A stretch of DNA of 64,000 nucleotides. Source: Chitinophagales bacterium. GTDB taxonomy: Bacteria; Bacteroidota; Bacteroidia; Chitinophagales; Chitinophagaceae. Where the stretch lies: positions 263,556 through 327,555 of the forward strand of contig JAIXKI010000002.1 of assembly GCA_026936105.1 (NCBI GenBank), written 5' to 3'. A model generated the notes under the pieces. The model had not been told where the DNA came from. It saw only the letters and a program-made list of their open reading frames with translations, and ran no database searches. This document shows positions 1 through 9,039 of the stretch, one piece after another. The translations under genes were made by a program, and so were the position numbers. Each line of letters begins with the position of its first letter. Positions within the stretch are counted from its first letter, which is position 1.

Positions 1-203
1 TGAATGCTGCTGAATATCTCGGAAGAGACAAAAAGATAGGAACAATTGAAGCGGGAAAAAATGCAGATCTTGTACTGATCAATGGCGATCCGGAAAAGGA
101 TGTAAAAGAAATGCGCAATACAGAAACGGTTTTCAAAAACGGGATCGGTTTTGATTCCAAAAAATTATTCGATTCGGTAAAAGGCAAAGTGGGCTTGTAT
201 TAA
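1..203 (+). CDS. Amidohydrolase, C-terminal end (partial)
   Basis: The window opens inside this gene; about 66 codons and the stop at 201-203 are visible. The readable tail has Ala-Glu-Tyr-Leu-Gly, then Ile-Gly-Thr-Ile-Glu-Ala-Gly-Lys-Asn-Ala-Asp-Leu-Val, then Gly-Asp-Pro. This is the usual closing beta-sandwich of cyclic amidohydrolases (imidazolonepropionase/prolidase-like family), where the phrase G.I..GK.ADLV is diagnostic. The metal-binding histidines lie outside the window, so substrate cannot be judged. The next gene starts 14 nt downstream on the same strand and may be co-transcribed. Confidence 0.75.
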   Translation, partial: NAAEYLGRDKKIGTIEAGKNADLVLINGDPEKDVKEMRNTETVFKNGIGFDSKKLFDSVKGKVGLY

Positions 204-217
204 ACACATAAAAAAGT

Positions 218-1192
218 ATGAATATAAAAGCGGTAACTGAAATGTACCTGAAATTTGGACCCCTGTTCTTCATTTGTTTCTGTTTGAGTTTGCCTGTTTT
301 CCCGCAACAAAAAATTCCCTCTTATTTCAAACAATCACGGAAGTTTTCCCGCACATTGCAACAAATCGTTCATGAGGTGGGGCTCGACAGCACTTATGAT
401 GCCGGAGAGGATGGAATGGAAACCATATCGTTTGCAGTCATTGACCTTACAAAGAAAAAGCCCGTGATAGGAGGAGTGTATGCAAACAATTTTATTTATC
501 CTGCCTCGGTATATAAAATGTATGTGGCCATGGAGGTTTTAAAACAGGTAAATGAGGGAAAATATTCTTTGTTTGCCCCGTACATTGTCCGCTCACCCAA
601 TGACGTGGATAAGGGAAAAGAAATTGATTATGACCCGAGGCCTTTATTACAGAATAACGATACGGTCACCATTGATTACCTGCTCGACCTGATGATCACC
701 CGCAGTGATAACTCGGCCGCCAATTGCCTGATAGATGTAGCTACCCGGCCTGCTATCAATAAGACCATGCTGGAACAAGGATGGCAGGGAAGTGAAGTGA
801 CCCGGAAATTTTTATCAAGAAAATACGAGGATCCCGGTTACGACACTGTAAGAGGAACCGAGACAAGCGCCTTGCATGCTGCTGATTTCATGTACAAGAT
901 CTACAAAAACCAACTGATCAATCCGTGGGTGAGCATGCAACTGAAAGCATTGCTGGGAAGGCAACTGGATACCACCAAGCTCTCTATCGGCCTGCCTTCA
1001 TCCGCAATGTTCTATCACAAAACGGGATGGTGGGATATTTATACCAACGATGTGGGAATTGTGGAAGACGGGAAGATCAAATACATAATATCTGTATTCA
1101 CACCCATAACAGAAGAAAAAGTGAGGCCAAGGCTTAAAGAATTATCACGGAGGGTTTATGAATTGATTAAGGAAATGCACCGGGGCAAATAA
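218..1192 (+). CDS. Class A beta-lactamase-like serine hydrolase, secreted
   Basis: A 324-aa protein with an N-terminal hydrophobic export signal (about residues 9-30). It carries the three active-site motifs of penicillin-recognising serine hydrolases: S97-V-Y-K100 (S-x-x-K), S163-D-N165 (SDN) and K268-T-G270 (KTG). A Lys-Tyr-Glu at about 202-204 sits where the class A omega-loop glutamate is expected. Class A enzymes hydrolyse beta-lactams in the periplasm, but many Bacteroidota homologues are uncharacterised and could instead be peptidoglycan or peptide hydrolases. The Met at residue 9 is an equally good start, since the signal peptide begins there. It follows the amidohydrolase by 14 nt. 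Confidence 0.8.
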   Translation: MNIKAVTEMYLKFGPLFFICFCLSLPVFPQQKIPSYFKQSRKFSRTLQQIVHEVGLDSTYDAGEDGMETISFAVIDLTKKKPVIGGVYANNFIYPASVYKMYVAMEVLKQVNEGKYSLFAPYIVRSPNDVDKGKEIDYDPRPLLQNNDTVTIDYLLDLMITRSDNSAANCLIDVATRPAINKTMLEQGWQGSEVTRKFLSRKYEDPGYDTVRGTETSALHAADFMYKIYKNQLINPWVSMQLKALLGRQLDTTKLSIGLPSSAMFYHKTGWWDIYTNDVGIVEDGKIKYIISVFTPITEEKVRPRLKELSRRVYELIKEMHRGK

Positions 1193-1357
1193 ACTATCCG
1201 CAAAGTAAATCCGGAATCAAAAATTAAGACTGCAGCAGGTTTAAAATTCATGTTTCCTTACATCCGTATTAAGAAAATTAAAAAAGTGTAACTTTAACTT
1301 AGCCACGGAGTGCTACTCCAAAGGCACCTTTTACGCATGTACCATTAAAAAAATATT

Positions 1358-1846
1358 ATGTTACAAGGAGCATTATTCGGAGCAATCGGTGCCGTCATAG
1401 GCATTCTCATCGTTCTTATTGTGAGAAACCAAAAGGTAACTTCTTTAAAAAGAAACATTGCCCATCTCGGCGCAGAGTATTCCGGATTTTTTTATTACGC
1501 TTCTCCCAAGAGATATAAAAAAGCCCTGAAAGTCTATGATTCATCCGGCATTCTGTATCTTATTGGAAATGTTCTCTATTATAAAACAGGTACAGCTGCC
1601 GCCCCGATAGCCTTTAATCTTGCAGAATGTACCTTGAAAATGGAGCCTGACTGGAGAAAACTCAAATGGTTTTCCATTACCACTCCCGCGGGAATAAAAT
1701 ATTATTTTGATTCTTATAAAATGGGAGCATTCTCCAATAACAGCGAGGAAACATTAAGAGCATACAATATTTTTCAATCGAAAATTCCTGTGCACATACA
1801 ACAGTCTTCCGGCCCGCCACCGCCACCGCCCCCTCCTGCGAATTAA
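1358..1846 (+). CDS. Unknown single-pass membrane protein with poly-proline tail
   Basis: I do not recognise this 162-aa protein. Residues 2-23 form one strongly hydrophobic Gly/Ala/Ile-rich segment followed by Arg-Asn-Gln-Lys, which looks like an N-terminal membrane anchor with the rest in the cytoplasm. The middle is a mixed alpha/beta soluble region rich in Tyr and Lys. The protein ends in a run of eight prolines followed by Ala-Asn, typical of a disordered or SH3-like-binding tail. It stands alone, 165 nt after the beta-lactamase-like gene and 49 nt before the M1 peptidase. No function is claimed. Confidence 0.6.
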   Translation: MLQGALFGAIGAVIGILIVLIVRNQKVTSLKRNIAHLGAEYSGFFYYASPKRYKKALKVYDSSGILYLIGNVLYYKTGTAAAPIAFNLAECTLKMEPDWRKLKWFSITTPAGIKYYFDSYKMGAFSNNSEETLRAYNIFQSKIPVHIQQSSGPPPPPPPPAN

Positions 1847-1895
1847 ATCATGTTGATTTGCACAACAGAGTTTCCTTTATATAAAATGCTTTAAA

Positions 1896-3884
1896 ATGAA
1901 TTACAGGTATTCAGGACTTCTGATCGTCTTTCTTTTTTTTAATTTATTTACATGGTCGCAGGTAAACATTGCTGAGGTCAATTATGATCCTCATGAATTG
2001 TTTTCCCAGAAATTTTACACTAAAAACGGAAATGAGTTCCGTTCTGCTGACGGATCCCCCGGCCCGAAGTACTGGCAAAACAGGGCAGACTATACTCTCA
2101 ATACCACCATAGATACGGTTACCAACATACTTGATGGATCAGAAACCATTCATTATACTAACAACAGCCCCGATCAGCTTCCCTCTTTGTGGCTGGAGCT
2201 TGCACAAAACACTTACCGTGAAGATGCCCGTTCCAATTTTTACACTTCTTCACTCCGCAGATTAAAGTGGACAACAACAGGCAACACAGATGGTTACATT
2301 TTCGACAGCATCACCATTACTTTTAAAGGAAAAACAACAAAAGCAGATTATATCATCAATGATACCAGAATGCAGTTGCGGCTGCCGGTTCCTTTATCAT
2401 CGCACGAAAAAATAAACATCAGGATAAAATATCATTACACTATTCCGGGAACATTCGGAGGAAGGACCGATTATTATTCCACCAGAAACGGAAAAGTATA
2501 TGAGATCGCCCAGTGGTATCCGCGGATGAGCGTTTATGATGACCTGCACGGATGGAATACACTGCCTTTTTTAGGGAGCGGGGAATTTTATTGTGAATAC
2601 GGAGATTTTGATTATACCGTTACCGTTCCTGCAGGCATGATCGTTGCCGGCAGCGGTGAACTGCAAAACGAAAAAGAAGTATTAAGTACAAAACAAATTG
2701 CAAGGCTTGATGCTGCAAGAAAAAGTGATAAGACCGTCGTGATACGCACGGAAGAAGAAGTGAGCAATGAAACAGCTTATCCCGGAACTAAGAAAACGGT
2801 TAGCTGGCATTTTAAAATGTTCAACACAAGAGATGTTGCTTTCGGCGCTTCCAAAGCTTATATGTGGGATGCGGCAAGGGTGAACCTTCCCGCAGGAAAA
2901 AAATCATTGGCTATGTCCGTATATCCGGTAGAAAGCGCCGGGGAAAATGCGTGGGGAAGGGCAACAGAATATTTAAAAAAATCAATTGAATATTTTTCTG
3001 AAAAATGGTTTGTATATCCCTATCCTGTTGCGGTGAATGAAGCAGGACAGGCAGGAGGAATGGAATATCCGGGAATAGTGTTTGACGGATGGCGGTCGAA
3101 AGCCGGCGAACTGTATTGGGTGACCGCACACGAAATAGGCCATAACTGGTTTCCCATGGTGGTAGGAAGTAATGAAAGGCGATATCCATGGATGGATGAA
3201 GGGTTGAATACGTTCATTGATGTGTATGCCGCCGATGAATTCAATCACGGTGAGTATGCTCCCAAACGCGATGGTGAATATGCGCCGGGAAAAGGAAATC
3301 CTGCCGACGAGATCATTCCCCTGCTCAAAGATGCCGCAGCTCCCAACATGATGGCAAGGGCCGACATGCTTACGGAAAAATACCGCCACCCTCTTGTTTA
3401 CTTTAAGCCTGCATTTGGACTGGTGATGCTGCGGGAAGAAATCTTGGGAAAAGACCGCTTTGACTATGCGTTTAAAAAATACATTGAGCGCTGGGCATAC
3501 AAGCATCCATCGCCGGATGATTTCTTCAGAACCATGGAAAACGAATCGGGAGAAGACTTCTCCTGGTTCTGGAAAGAATGGTTTTACAATAACTGGCAAT
3601 TTGATGTTGCCATCCGTTCGGCATCATATACAGATAATGATGCAAAGAACGGCGTTGACATTACCCTGGTCAACCTTCAGAAAATGGCTTTGCCGGTGAG
3701 GCTTCATGTTGTTTTCAAAAACGGAGAGGATATGAATTTATCTTTACCTGTGGAAACCTGGCTGCAGGGAAGCACACATTATCTTCATCTAACGACAACT
3801 CAGGCCATCCGGTCAATAACCCTGGATCCTGATAATAAACTACCCGACAGCAACAGGCAAAATAATATCTGGGAAATGAACTGA
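1896..3884 (+). CDS. M1 family metallopeptidase, secreted
   Basis: A 662-aa zinc aminopeptidase-like protein. An N-terminal signal peptide (residues 1-21) precedes a beta-rich domain; the catalytic thermolysin-like domain carries H412-E-I-G-H416 and, 18 residues on, E435 in W-M-D-E-G, i.e. the HExxH-x18-E zinc motif of family M1. Upstream a Gly-Gly-Met-Glu-Tyr stretch replaces the usual GxMEN substrate motif. Family members cleave N-terminal residues from peptides; this one probably acts in the periplasm or outside the cell on nutrient peptides. It converges with the E1 dehydrogenase gene, 36 nt away. The substrate cannot be deduced. Confidence 0.88.
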   Translation: MNYRYSGLLIVFLFFNLFTWSQVNIAEVNYDPHELFSQKFYTKNGNEFRSADGSPGPKYWQNRADYTLNTTIDTVTNILDGSETIHYTNNSPDQLPSLWLELAQNTYREDARSNFYTSSLRRLKWTTTGNTDGYIFDSITITFKGKTTKADYIINDTRMQLRLPVPLSSHEKINIRIKYHYTIPGTFGGRTDYYSTRNGKVYEIAQWYPRMSVYDDLHGWNTLPFLGSGEFYCEYGDFDYTVTVPAGMIVAGSGELQNEKEVLSTKQIARLDAARKSDKTVVIRTEEEVSNETAYPGTKKTVSWHFKMFNTRDVAFGASKAYMWDAARVNLPAGKKSLAMSVYPVESAGENAWGRATEYLKKSIEYFSEKWFVYPYPVAVNEAGQAGGMEYPGIVFDGWRSKAGELYWVTAHEIGHNWFPMVVGSNERRYPWMDEGLNTFIDVYAADEFNHGEYAPKRDGEYAPGKGNPADEIIPLLKDAAAPNMMARADMLTEKYRHPLVYFKPAFGLVMLREEILGKDRFDYAFKKYIERWAYKHPSPDDFFRTMENESGEDFSWFWKEWFYNNWQFDVAIRSASYTDNDAKNGVDITLVNLQKMALPVRLHVVFKNGEDMNLSLPVETWLQGSTHYLHLTTTQAIRSITLDPDNKLPDSNRQNNIWEMN

Positions 3885-3920
3885 TCTGAGATAAGGGTGT
3901 TTGGCAGGAAAAATATTTTC

Positions 3921-6014
3921 TTAATAGCTGATCAGTCTTTGTATGGATTCATCCAGCCTTGACTTTGCCAGGAAGTTATTTTCCAGTTCAATGGAAAAAG
4001 GAACCGGAGTATCCAGGCTTGCACAACGCATTACCGGTGCATCAAGCATTTCAAAACAATGCTCGGCGATCCAGGCTGCTATTTCACCGCCTATGCCACC
4101 GGTCAAAGTATCCTCATGAAGTATCAGAACCCGGCCGGTACGCTTTACCGCTTCACGGATGGCATAAAGATCCAGGGGCAACAAAGTTCTCAGATCTAAA
4201 ATATCAATGGAAATTTCGGGATGTTCGGCAGCATAGTCTTCTGCCCAATGCACTCCGGCTCCATACGTGATGATGGAAACTTCATCTCCTTCCCGTACAT
4301 GCCTTGCTTTTCCGATCTCTATCTCATAATATTCTTCGGGAAAAGAACCGCTGACTGAACGGTACAATGCCTTGTGTTCAAAATATAAAACCGGGTCGGG
4401 ATCGTTGATGGCAGCTATCAGTAATCCCTTTGCATCCATGGGAGAAGAAGGATATACCACTTTCAATCCCGGAACATGAGTGAACCATGCTTCATTGCTT
4501 TGCGAATGAAAAGGCCCGGCGCCCACACCGCCGCCTGTCGGCATGCGGATGACTACATCGGCATTCTGATCCCAGCGGTAATGGATCTTGGCAAGATTAT
4601 TCACGATCTGGTTAAAGCCCATTGTCACGAAATCGGCAAACTGCATTTCCACCATGCTTTTGAATCCTTCGAGGCTCAATCCCAACGCAGCACCCACTGC
4701 TACGCTCTCGCTGATCGGAGTGTTTCTCACTCTCTCTTTCCCGAATTCATTCAAGAAACCCTCTGTGATCTTAAACGCTCCGCCATATTCTGCAATATCC
4801 TGCCCCATTAAAATAAGATTGGGGTGAACTTTCATGCTTTGATGTAATCCATCTTTAATGGCGTCTATGAATCTTGCCTCTTTCCGGTTTCCGGTAAAGG
4901 AAGACGGCGCTTTTTTATTAATAACGATCTCATGATCAATGGCAGAGTTGTCAATAAGTACAGGCTGTACTGATCCCGGATTCTGTTTTGATAAATTCCC
5001 GTTTACACTATACACATCTTCCAGTTCCTTCTCCGTATCAGGCACAGTCATCTTATGATCAAACCCGATGGCCAGCTCGCTTTCAATTTTGTCTTTGAAC
5101 TCATTCCGTATCTCCGCCACTTTCATTTCATTGATCACATTATTCTCTATCAGCCACTGTTCATAATTTTTGATCGGGTCTTTAAGTTGCCATATTTCAA
5201 AAAGTTTTTTCGGAACATACTTGGTGCCACTTGCTTCTTCATGCCCCCGCATGCGGAAAGTGATGCACTCGATCATGTAAGGCTTCTGATTGCGGACACA
5301 ATAATCCCGTACTCCTTTTACCGTATCATACACGGCCAGAATATTATTTCCGTCTATCTGCACTCCTTCCATTCCATAACCTTTGGCTTTGTCCACCAGG
5401 TTGATGCAGCGGTATTGTTCTTCTGCCGGTGTACTCAATCCGTAACCGTTATTTTCAATAATAAAGATCACCGGCAGGTCCCAGACAGCAGCGAGGTTCA
5501 TTGCTTCATGAAAATCACCCTCACTGGTTCCGCCTTCGCCGGTGAAAGCGAGTGACGCTTTTTGTGTGGCGCCGGATGAACTGTTTTTTAATTTATATGC
5601 CAGGGCCACTCCGTCAGCTATGGCCAGTTGCGGGCCGAGATGGGAGATCATGCCGCAGATGTGATGATCCCTGTTGCCAAAATGAAAACTTCTTTCTCTT
5701 CCTTTGGTGAATCCTTCCTGTGCTCCCTGCCATTGTTTGAACAGGTCGCTCAGGGGCATGCTGCGTGTGGTAAATACGCCGAGATTCCGGTGCAGGGGCA
5801 TGATCCATTCATCCTGCTGCATGGCCAGTGTGGCACCAACGGCGATGGCTTCCTGACCGATGCCGCTGAACCATTTGGAAATCTTTCCCTGGCGCAGCAG
5901 CACCAGCATTTTTTCTTCGATCATCCTGGGCCAAAGTATGCTCCGGTAAAATTGCACCAGTTGTTCTTCGCTCAGGTCTTTACGGTCAAAATACATGGTG
6001 CGAATTTCACGCAT
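3921..6014 (-). CDS. Fused alpha/beta E1 component of a 2-oxo acid dehydrogenase
   Basis: A 697-aa protein in which the E1 alpha and beta subunits are joined. Residues 1 to about 330 are the alpha part, with the thiamine diphosphate motif G159-E-G-G...E-N-N189 (GDG-x-NN type). Residues from about 385 are the transketolase-like beta part (GQDIAEYGG, then the conserved pyrimidine-binding and C-terminal domains). The enzyme decarboxylates a 2-oxo acid and hands the acyl group to the lipoyl E2 subunit. Branched-chain 2-oxo acids or pyruvate are both possible; the fused layout is common in Bacteroidota. E2 and E3 genes are not in the window. It is the last gene of an apparent four-gene operon, 27 nt after the YvlD-like gene. 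Confidence 0.88.
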   Translation of the reverse strand: MREIRTMYFDRKDLSEEQLVQFYRSILWPRMIEEKMLVLLRQGKISKWFSGIGQEAIAVGATLAMQQDEWIMPLHRNLGVFTTRSMPLSDLFKQWQGAQEGFTKGRERSFHFGNRDHHICGMISHLGPQLAIADGVALAYKLKNSSSGATQKASLAFTGEGGTSEGDFHEAMNLAAVWDLPVIFIIENNGYGLSTPAEEQYRCINLVDKAKGYGMEGVQIDGNNILAVYDTVKGVRDYCVRNQKPYMIECITFRMRGHEEASGTKYVPKKLFEIWQLKDPIKNYEQWLIENNVINEMKVAEIRNEFKDKIESELAIGFDHKMTVPDTEKELEDVYSVNGNLSKQNPGSVQPVLIDNSAIDHEIVINKKAPSSFTGNRKEARFIDAIKDGLHQSMKVHPNLILMGQDIAEYGGAFKITEGFLNEFGKERVRNTPISESVAVGAALGLSLEGFKSMVEMQFADFVTMGFNQIVNNLAKIHYRWDQNADVVIRMPTGGGVGAGPFHSQSNEAWFTHVPGLKVVYPSSPMDAKGLLIAAINDPDPVLYFEHKALYRSVSGSFPEEYYEIEIGKARHVREGDEVSIITYGAGVHWAEDYAAEHPEISIDILDLRTLLPLDLYAIREAVKRTGRVLILHEDTLTGGIGGEIAAWIAEHCFEMLDAPVMRCASLDTPVPFSIELENNFLAKSRLDESIQRLISY

Positions 6015-6041
6015 TCAAACAGAATTAACAAAGATTCCCGG

Positions 6042-6398
6042 TCAGCGCTTCTGATTTCTTTGACGGTCTTCTTCCCGGAATAGCAGGTAAGTGCTTCCCG
6101 TAAGAAGCAGGCTGAACAAAAGGCCCCAGCCAAAACTGTCTATTTGAAAACCTTTCACCCAATCACTGGCAAGCAATACAGTGATGGTATTGATGATGAA
6201 AAGAAATAAACCAAAGGTCAGTACCGTAAGTGGTAAAGTAAGGATGATGAGTATGGGCCTTAAAAAGATATTCAGGAACCCCAGGACAACAGCAAACAGA
6301 ATTGCTGTTCCATAATCAGCTACATGAACTCCCGGCAGCACCTGCGCCAGGATGAATGCAATAGCAGCAGTAACGAGTAGCCGGAGAATGATGCGCAT
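6042..6398 (-). CDS. YvlD / phage holin family 4-like membrane protein
   Basis: A 118-aa protein made of about four hydrophobic helices with short loops (ITAAIAFILAQVLPGV; AILFAVVLGFLNIFLRPIL; LTLPLTVLTFGLFLFIINT; a last one near residues 90-108). The pattern N-x-F-L-R-P-I-L followed by L-T-L-P-L-T-V-L-T-F-G-L-F matches the mycobacterial/YvlD membrane family annotated as phage holin family 4. Despite the family name there is no phage context here; family members are chromosomal inner-membrane proteins of unknown role. It is 12 nt downstream of the M16 gene and 27 nt upstream of E1, so probably co-transcribed. Confidence 0.8.
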   Translation of the reverse strand: MRIILRLLVTAAIAFILAQVLPGVHVADYGTAILFAVVLGFLNIFLRPILIILTLPLTVLTFGLFLFIINTITVLLASDWVKGFQIDSFGWGLLFSLLLTGSTYLLFREEDRQRNQKR

Positions 6399-6410
6399 GT
6401 TTAAAATTTT

Positions 6411-7685
6411 TCAGGTTACCACCAATTCATAAAATGCTTCGGGCTGAAGGTATTTTATGGCAAGTTGTTGCAGTTCTTCCGGTGTTACATTCCTGATCGC
6501 ATTCACCGAATCATAAAAATAATTTTCATCAAGATCATTCAGGATAATGTTTTTCCAGCGGGCAATGATCTGGAAGGGTCCGTCCAGTTCACCCAGGATC
6601 GCACCCATCAGGTAATTACGTACCAGCTTCAGCTCTTCTTCACTCACGGGTTCATTTTTCAGCCTTTCCATTTCATGATACACTTCATTGATCGTTGCTT
6701 CACACACATCTCGACCCGCTTCCGTAGAGATCATCCAGGCAGAATCCCGTACATGGTTTTGCAGATAACTGTAAATACCGTACGTGTATCCCTTGTCTTC
6801 ACGGATATTTCTCATAAGCCTGGACCCGAAAAATCCTCCGAATACCGCATTCAGCACCTGCGCTTTCAAAAAGTCAGGATGATGCCGGTTAGGAAAAGGC
6901 CTTGCCATGCGCACAGAGCCCTGCACACTGTTCGGGTCATTTTGTATCCTGAATTTTTTTTCTTTTTCAGGATCTAAAGGAATGTCGTTTATCAAAACAG
7001 GTTCGTCCGGCAGGTCGCCAAACTGTTCATTGAGCAATGACTCCAGGTCCTGCGGAAGTTTTCCTGCAGCAAATACAATGAACTTCCCCTGCCGGTAATA
7101 TTTATTGTAAAACCGGATCAGCGATTCACGGTTCAGCCCGTCAAAGTCCGCATCGGAAGTGTATTTTCCGTAAGGATGATCTTTCCCATACAAATAAGAA
7201 TCAATCAGCCGCCCTGCAACAAAATCGCTTTTCTGCAAATTCACTTTCAGCCTTTGCTTCACGTTTTGCCGGTAGATGGCCAATTCATCTTCGGGAAATA
7301 CAGAATCGGTGATCAGTTCCCTTACTGCGGGCAGGAGTTCTTTTACATGCCGGGTAAGGCTGTGCAAAGTGATGGATGCCGTTTCGTTATAACAACTGCG
7401 GTTGAGATAAGATCCGTAATATTCAAAATATTCATTGATCTGGAATGCATTTTTCCGGAAAGTGCCGTTCTTCAGCAAAAAATTGGTGGTGGCGGCAATC
7501 AGGTTCTGCTCTTCAAACCAGTTGCCTGCAAAAAACACCCATTCGATGAGCATTACATCCTCAGCGCCTGCATCCACCGCATACACCTTCACTCCATTCT
7601 TCAGAGTGAATAATCGGTACGACCTTAAATGAAGATTGAAATGTACCGCATCAACGATCGGGGGTGGCTGTTTCCGTTCCGGCAT
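6411..7685 (-). CDS. M16 family peptidase, zinc motif absent (non-catalytic partner)
   Basis: A 424-aa protein with the M16 (pitrilysin/processing peptidase) fold, but the HxxEH zinc motif is missing: the corresponding segment reads A-A-T-T-N-F instead. The C-terminal half keeps the substrate-side sequence with R-x-x-x-G-x-x-Y-G (EDKGYTYGIYSY). Bacterial M16 proteases often occur as an active and an inactive subunit that form one chamber; the active partner is encoded 24 nt upstream. No signal peptide is evident, so it probably works in the cytoplasm or is exported by another route. Inferred role: substrate-holding subunit of the M16 pair. Confidence 0.88.
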   Translation of the reverse strand: MPERKQPPPIVDAVHFNLHLRSYRLFTLKNGVKVYAVDAGAEDVMLIEWVFFAGNWFEEQNLIAATTNFLLKNGTFRKNAFQINEYFEYYGSYLNRSCYNETASITLHSLTRHVKELLPAVRELITDSVFPEDELAIYRQNVKQRLKVNLQKSDFVAGRLIDSYLYGKDHPYGKYTSDADFDGLNRESLIRFYNKYYRQGKFIVFAAGKLPQDLESLLNEQFGDLPDEPVLINDIPLDPEKEKKFRIQNDPNSVQGSVRMARPFPNRHHPDFLKAQVLNAVFGGFFGSRLMRNIREDKGYTYGIYSYLQNHVRDSAWMISTEAGRDVCEATINEVYHEMERLKNEPVSEEELKLVRNYLMGAILGELDGPFQIIARWKNIILNDLDENYFYDSVNAIRNVTPEELQQLAIKYLQPEAFYELVVT

Positions 7686-7709
7686 TCAGTTTCGTCTTTT
7701 GTATGATGA

Positions 7710-8948
7710 TCAGTTTTCAGATAAATAATAAATGGTGCTGCAGTTGGAATCCCTGAAGATATTCCGGCTTTCCTGCAAAATATCTTCCGAAGTGACCATG
7801 CCATATTTATCCAGTTCAAAATTTATCCATGAAGCATCTCCCATCAGTTCATAATAAGCCAGGCTGTTGGCCCTGTTGATGAGGCTCATGTCTTCGAAGG
7901 CGATCATGCTTTCCACTTTGTTTTTCACTTTCTGTAATTCATGATCGCTCACTTTTTCATTTTTCAGCTTATCCAGCTCTTCTTCCACCGCCTTCTCGGC
8001 ATCTTTCATAGCCACTCCTTTGACGAGTTTCCCTTCAATGGCCAGTAAGCCGCTGTCCGTACTTCCGAAATGATAACATTCGATGGAGCTGAACAGTTTT
8101 TTTTCTTTCACCAGCGACTGGTATAGCCTGGACGATCCGCCACCGCTCAGGATGTCGGTGATCAGGTCGGTGATGTAATAACGCTGATCCATCCTCGGGT
8201 AAATATGCCAGCATTTATACAATGCATCCAGGGGAACATTGCTTTTTATCTCCAGTTTTCTTTCTTCAGTTTGTTCGGGTTCCTGTGGAATGTTGTGTTC
8301 ATATTTTATGCCGGATGGAATATCACCGAACCATTTTTCTGCAAGCTCTTTCACCCTGGCAGTTGTCACATTTCCGGCGACTACCAGTATGGCATTGGCC
8401 GGCCGGTAATGTTTGAAAAAGAATTCTTTTACATCTTCCAGCTTTGCTTTTTCCACATGCGAAAGTTCTTTGCCGATCGTCATCCAGCGGTAGGGATGCA
8501 CTTTAAAAGCCAGCTCTCTCAGCTTGTGCCATACATCGCCATAGGGTTTGGTGAGATAATGTTCTTTGAATTCCTCACACACCACTTTTCTTTGCACTTC
8601 CAGGCTTTTTTCACTGAAAGCCAGAGAGAGCATGCGGTCACTCTCGAGCCAGAATGCTGTTTCCAGGTTTTCTGCCGGAAGCTGAATGTAATAATTGGTA
8701 AGGTCGTTGGTGGTATAAGCATTGTTCTCACCGCCTGCCATCTGTAAAGGCTTGTCATAATTGGGAATATTCACTGACCCGCCGAACATCAGGTGTTCAA
8801 AAAGATGGGCAAACCCGGTACGTTCGGGGTTCTCATCCCTGGCGCCTACATCATATATGATATCCATCACTGCCATGGGTGTGGAATTATCTTCATGCAC
8901 GATCACTCTTAGCCCGTTCGTTAAAGTAAATCTTTCAAATTGAATCAT
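7710..8948 (-). CDS. M16 family zinc peptidase, catalytic
   Basis: A 412-aa insulinase-like peptidase. The inverted zinc motif is intact: H48-L-F-E51-H52, with the third ligand expected among the glutamates at E125/E126 about 75 residues later. The downstream domain ends with conserved M16 structure. It probably degrades peptides, in complex with the motif-less M16 protein encoded immediately downstream. It appears to be the first gene of an operon M16 - inactive M16 - YvlD-like - E1; why the dehydrogenase is included is not clear. Upstream no good TAnnTTTG box was found. Confidence 0.9.
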   Translation of the reverse strand: MIQFERFTLTNGLRVIVHEDNSTPMAVMDIIYDVGARDENPERTGFAHLFEHLMFGGSVNIPNYDKPLQMAGGENNAYTTNDLTNYYIQLPAENLETAFWLESDRMLSLAFSEKSLEVQRKVVCEEFKEHYLTKPYGDVWHKLRELAFKVHPYRWMTIGKELSHVEKAKLEDVKEFFFKHYRPANAILVVAGNVTTARVKELAEKWFGDIPSGIKYEHNIPQEPEQTEERKLEIKSNVPLDALYKCWHIYPRMDQRYYITDLITDILSGGGSSRLYQSLVKEKKLFSSIECYHFGSTDSGLLAIEGKLVKGVAMKDAEKAVEEELDKLKNEKVSDHELQKVKNKVESMIAFEDMSLINRANSLAYYELMGDASWINFELDKYGMVTSEDILQESRNIFRDSNCSTIYYLSEN

Positions 8949-9039
8949 GATCCCCGGTACAATTCTTAAAAATTAAAGATGGTAAAATTATCGAAAAATA
9001 AACTGCCGCTGAAATGAAACCATTTAAAGAAATGAAGAA

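Noticed and set aside
218..1192. Antibiotic resistance gene
   Set aside because: SxxK, SDN and KTG are present, but many chromosomal Bacteroidota homologues have unknown substrates; resistance is not shown by sequence alone.
2982..3599. 205-codon minus-strand frame opposite the M1 peptidase
   Set aside because: Antisense to the HExxH coding region, no family features.
5055..5555. 166-codon plus-strand frame opposite the E1 gene
   Set aside because: It lies wholly antisense to a clear E1 dehydrogenase and shows the His/Phe-rich composition of a shadow frame.
6042..6398. Phage holin, hence a prophage
   Set aside because: Only the family name is phage-related; no lysin, capsid or integrase genes are near and the gene is inside a metabolic run.
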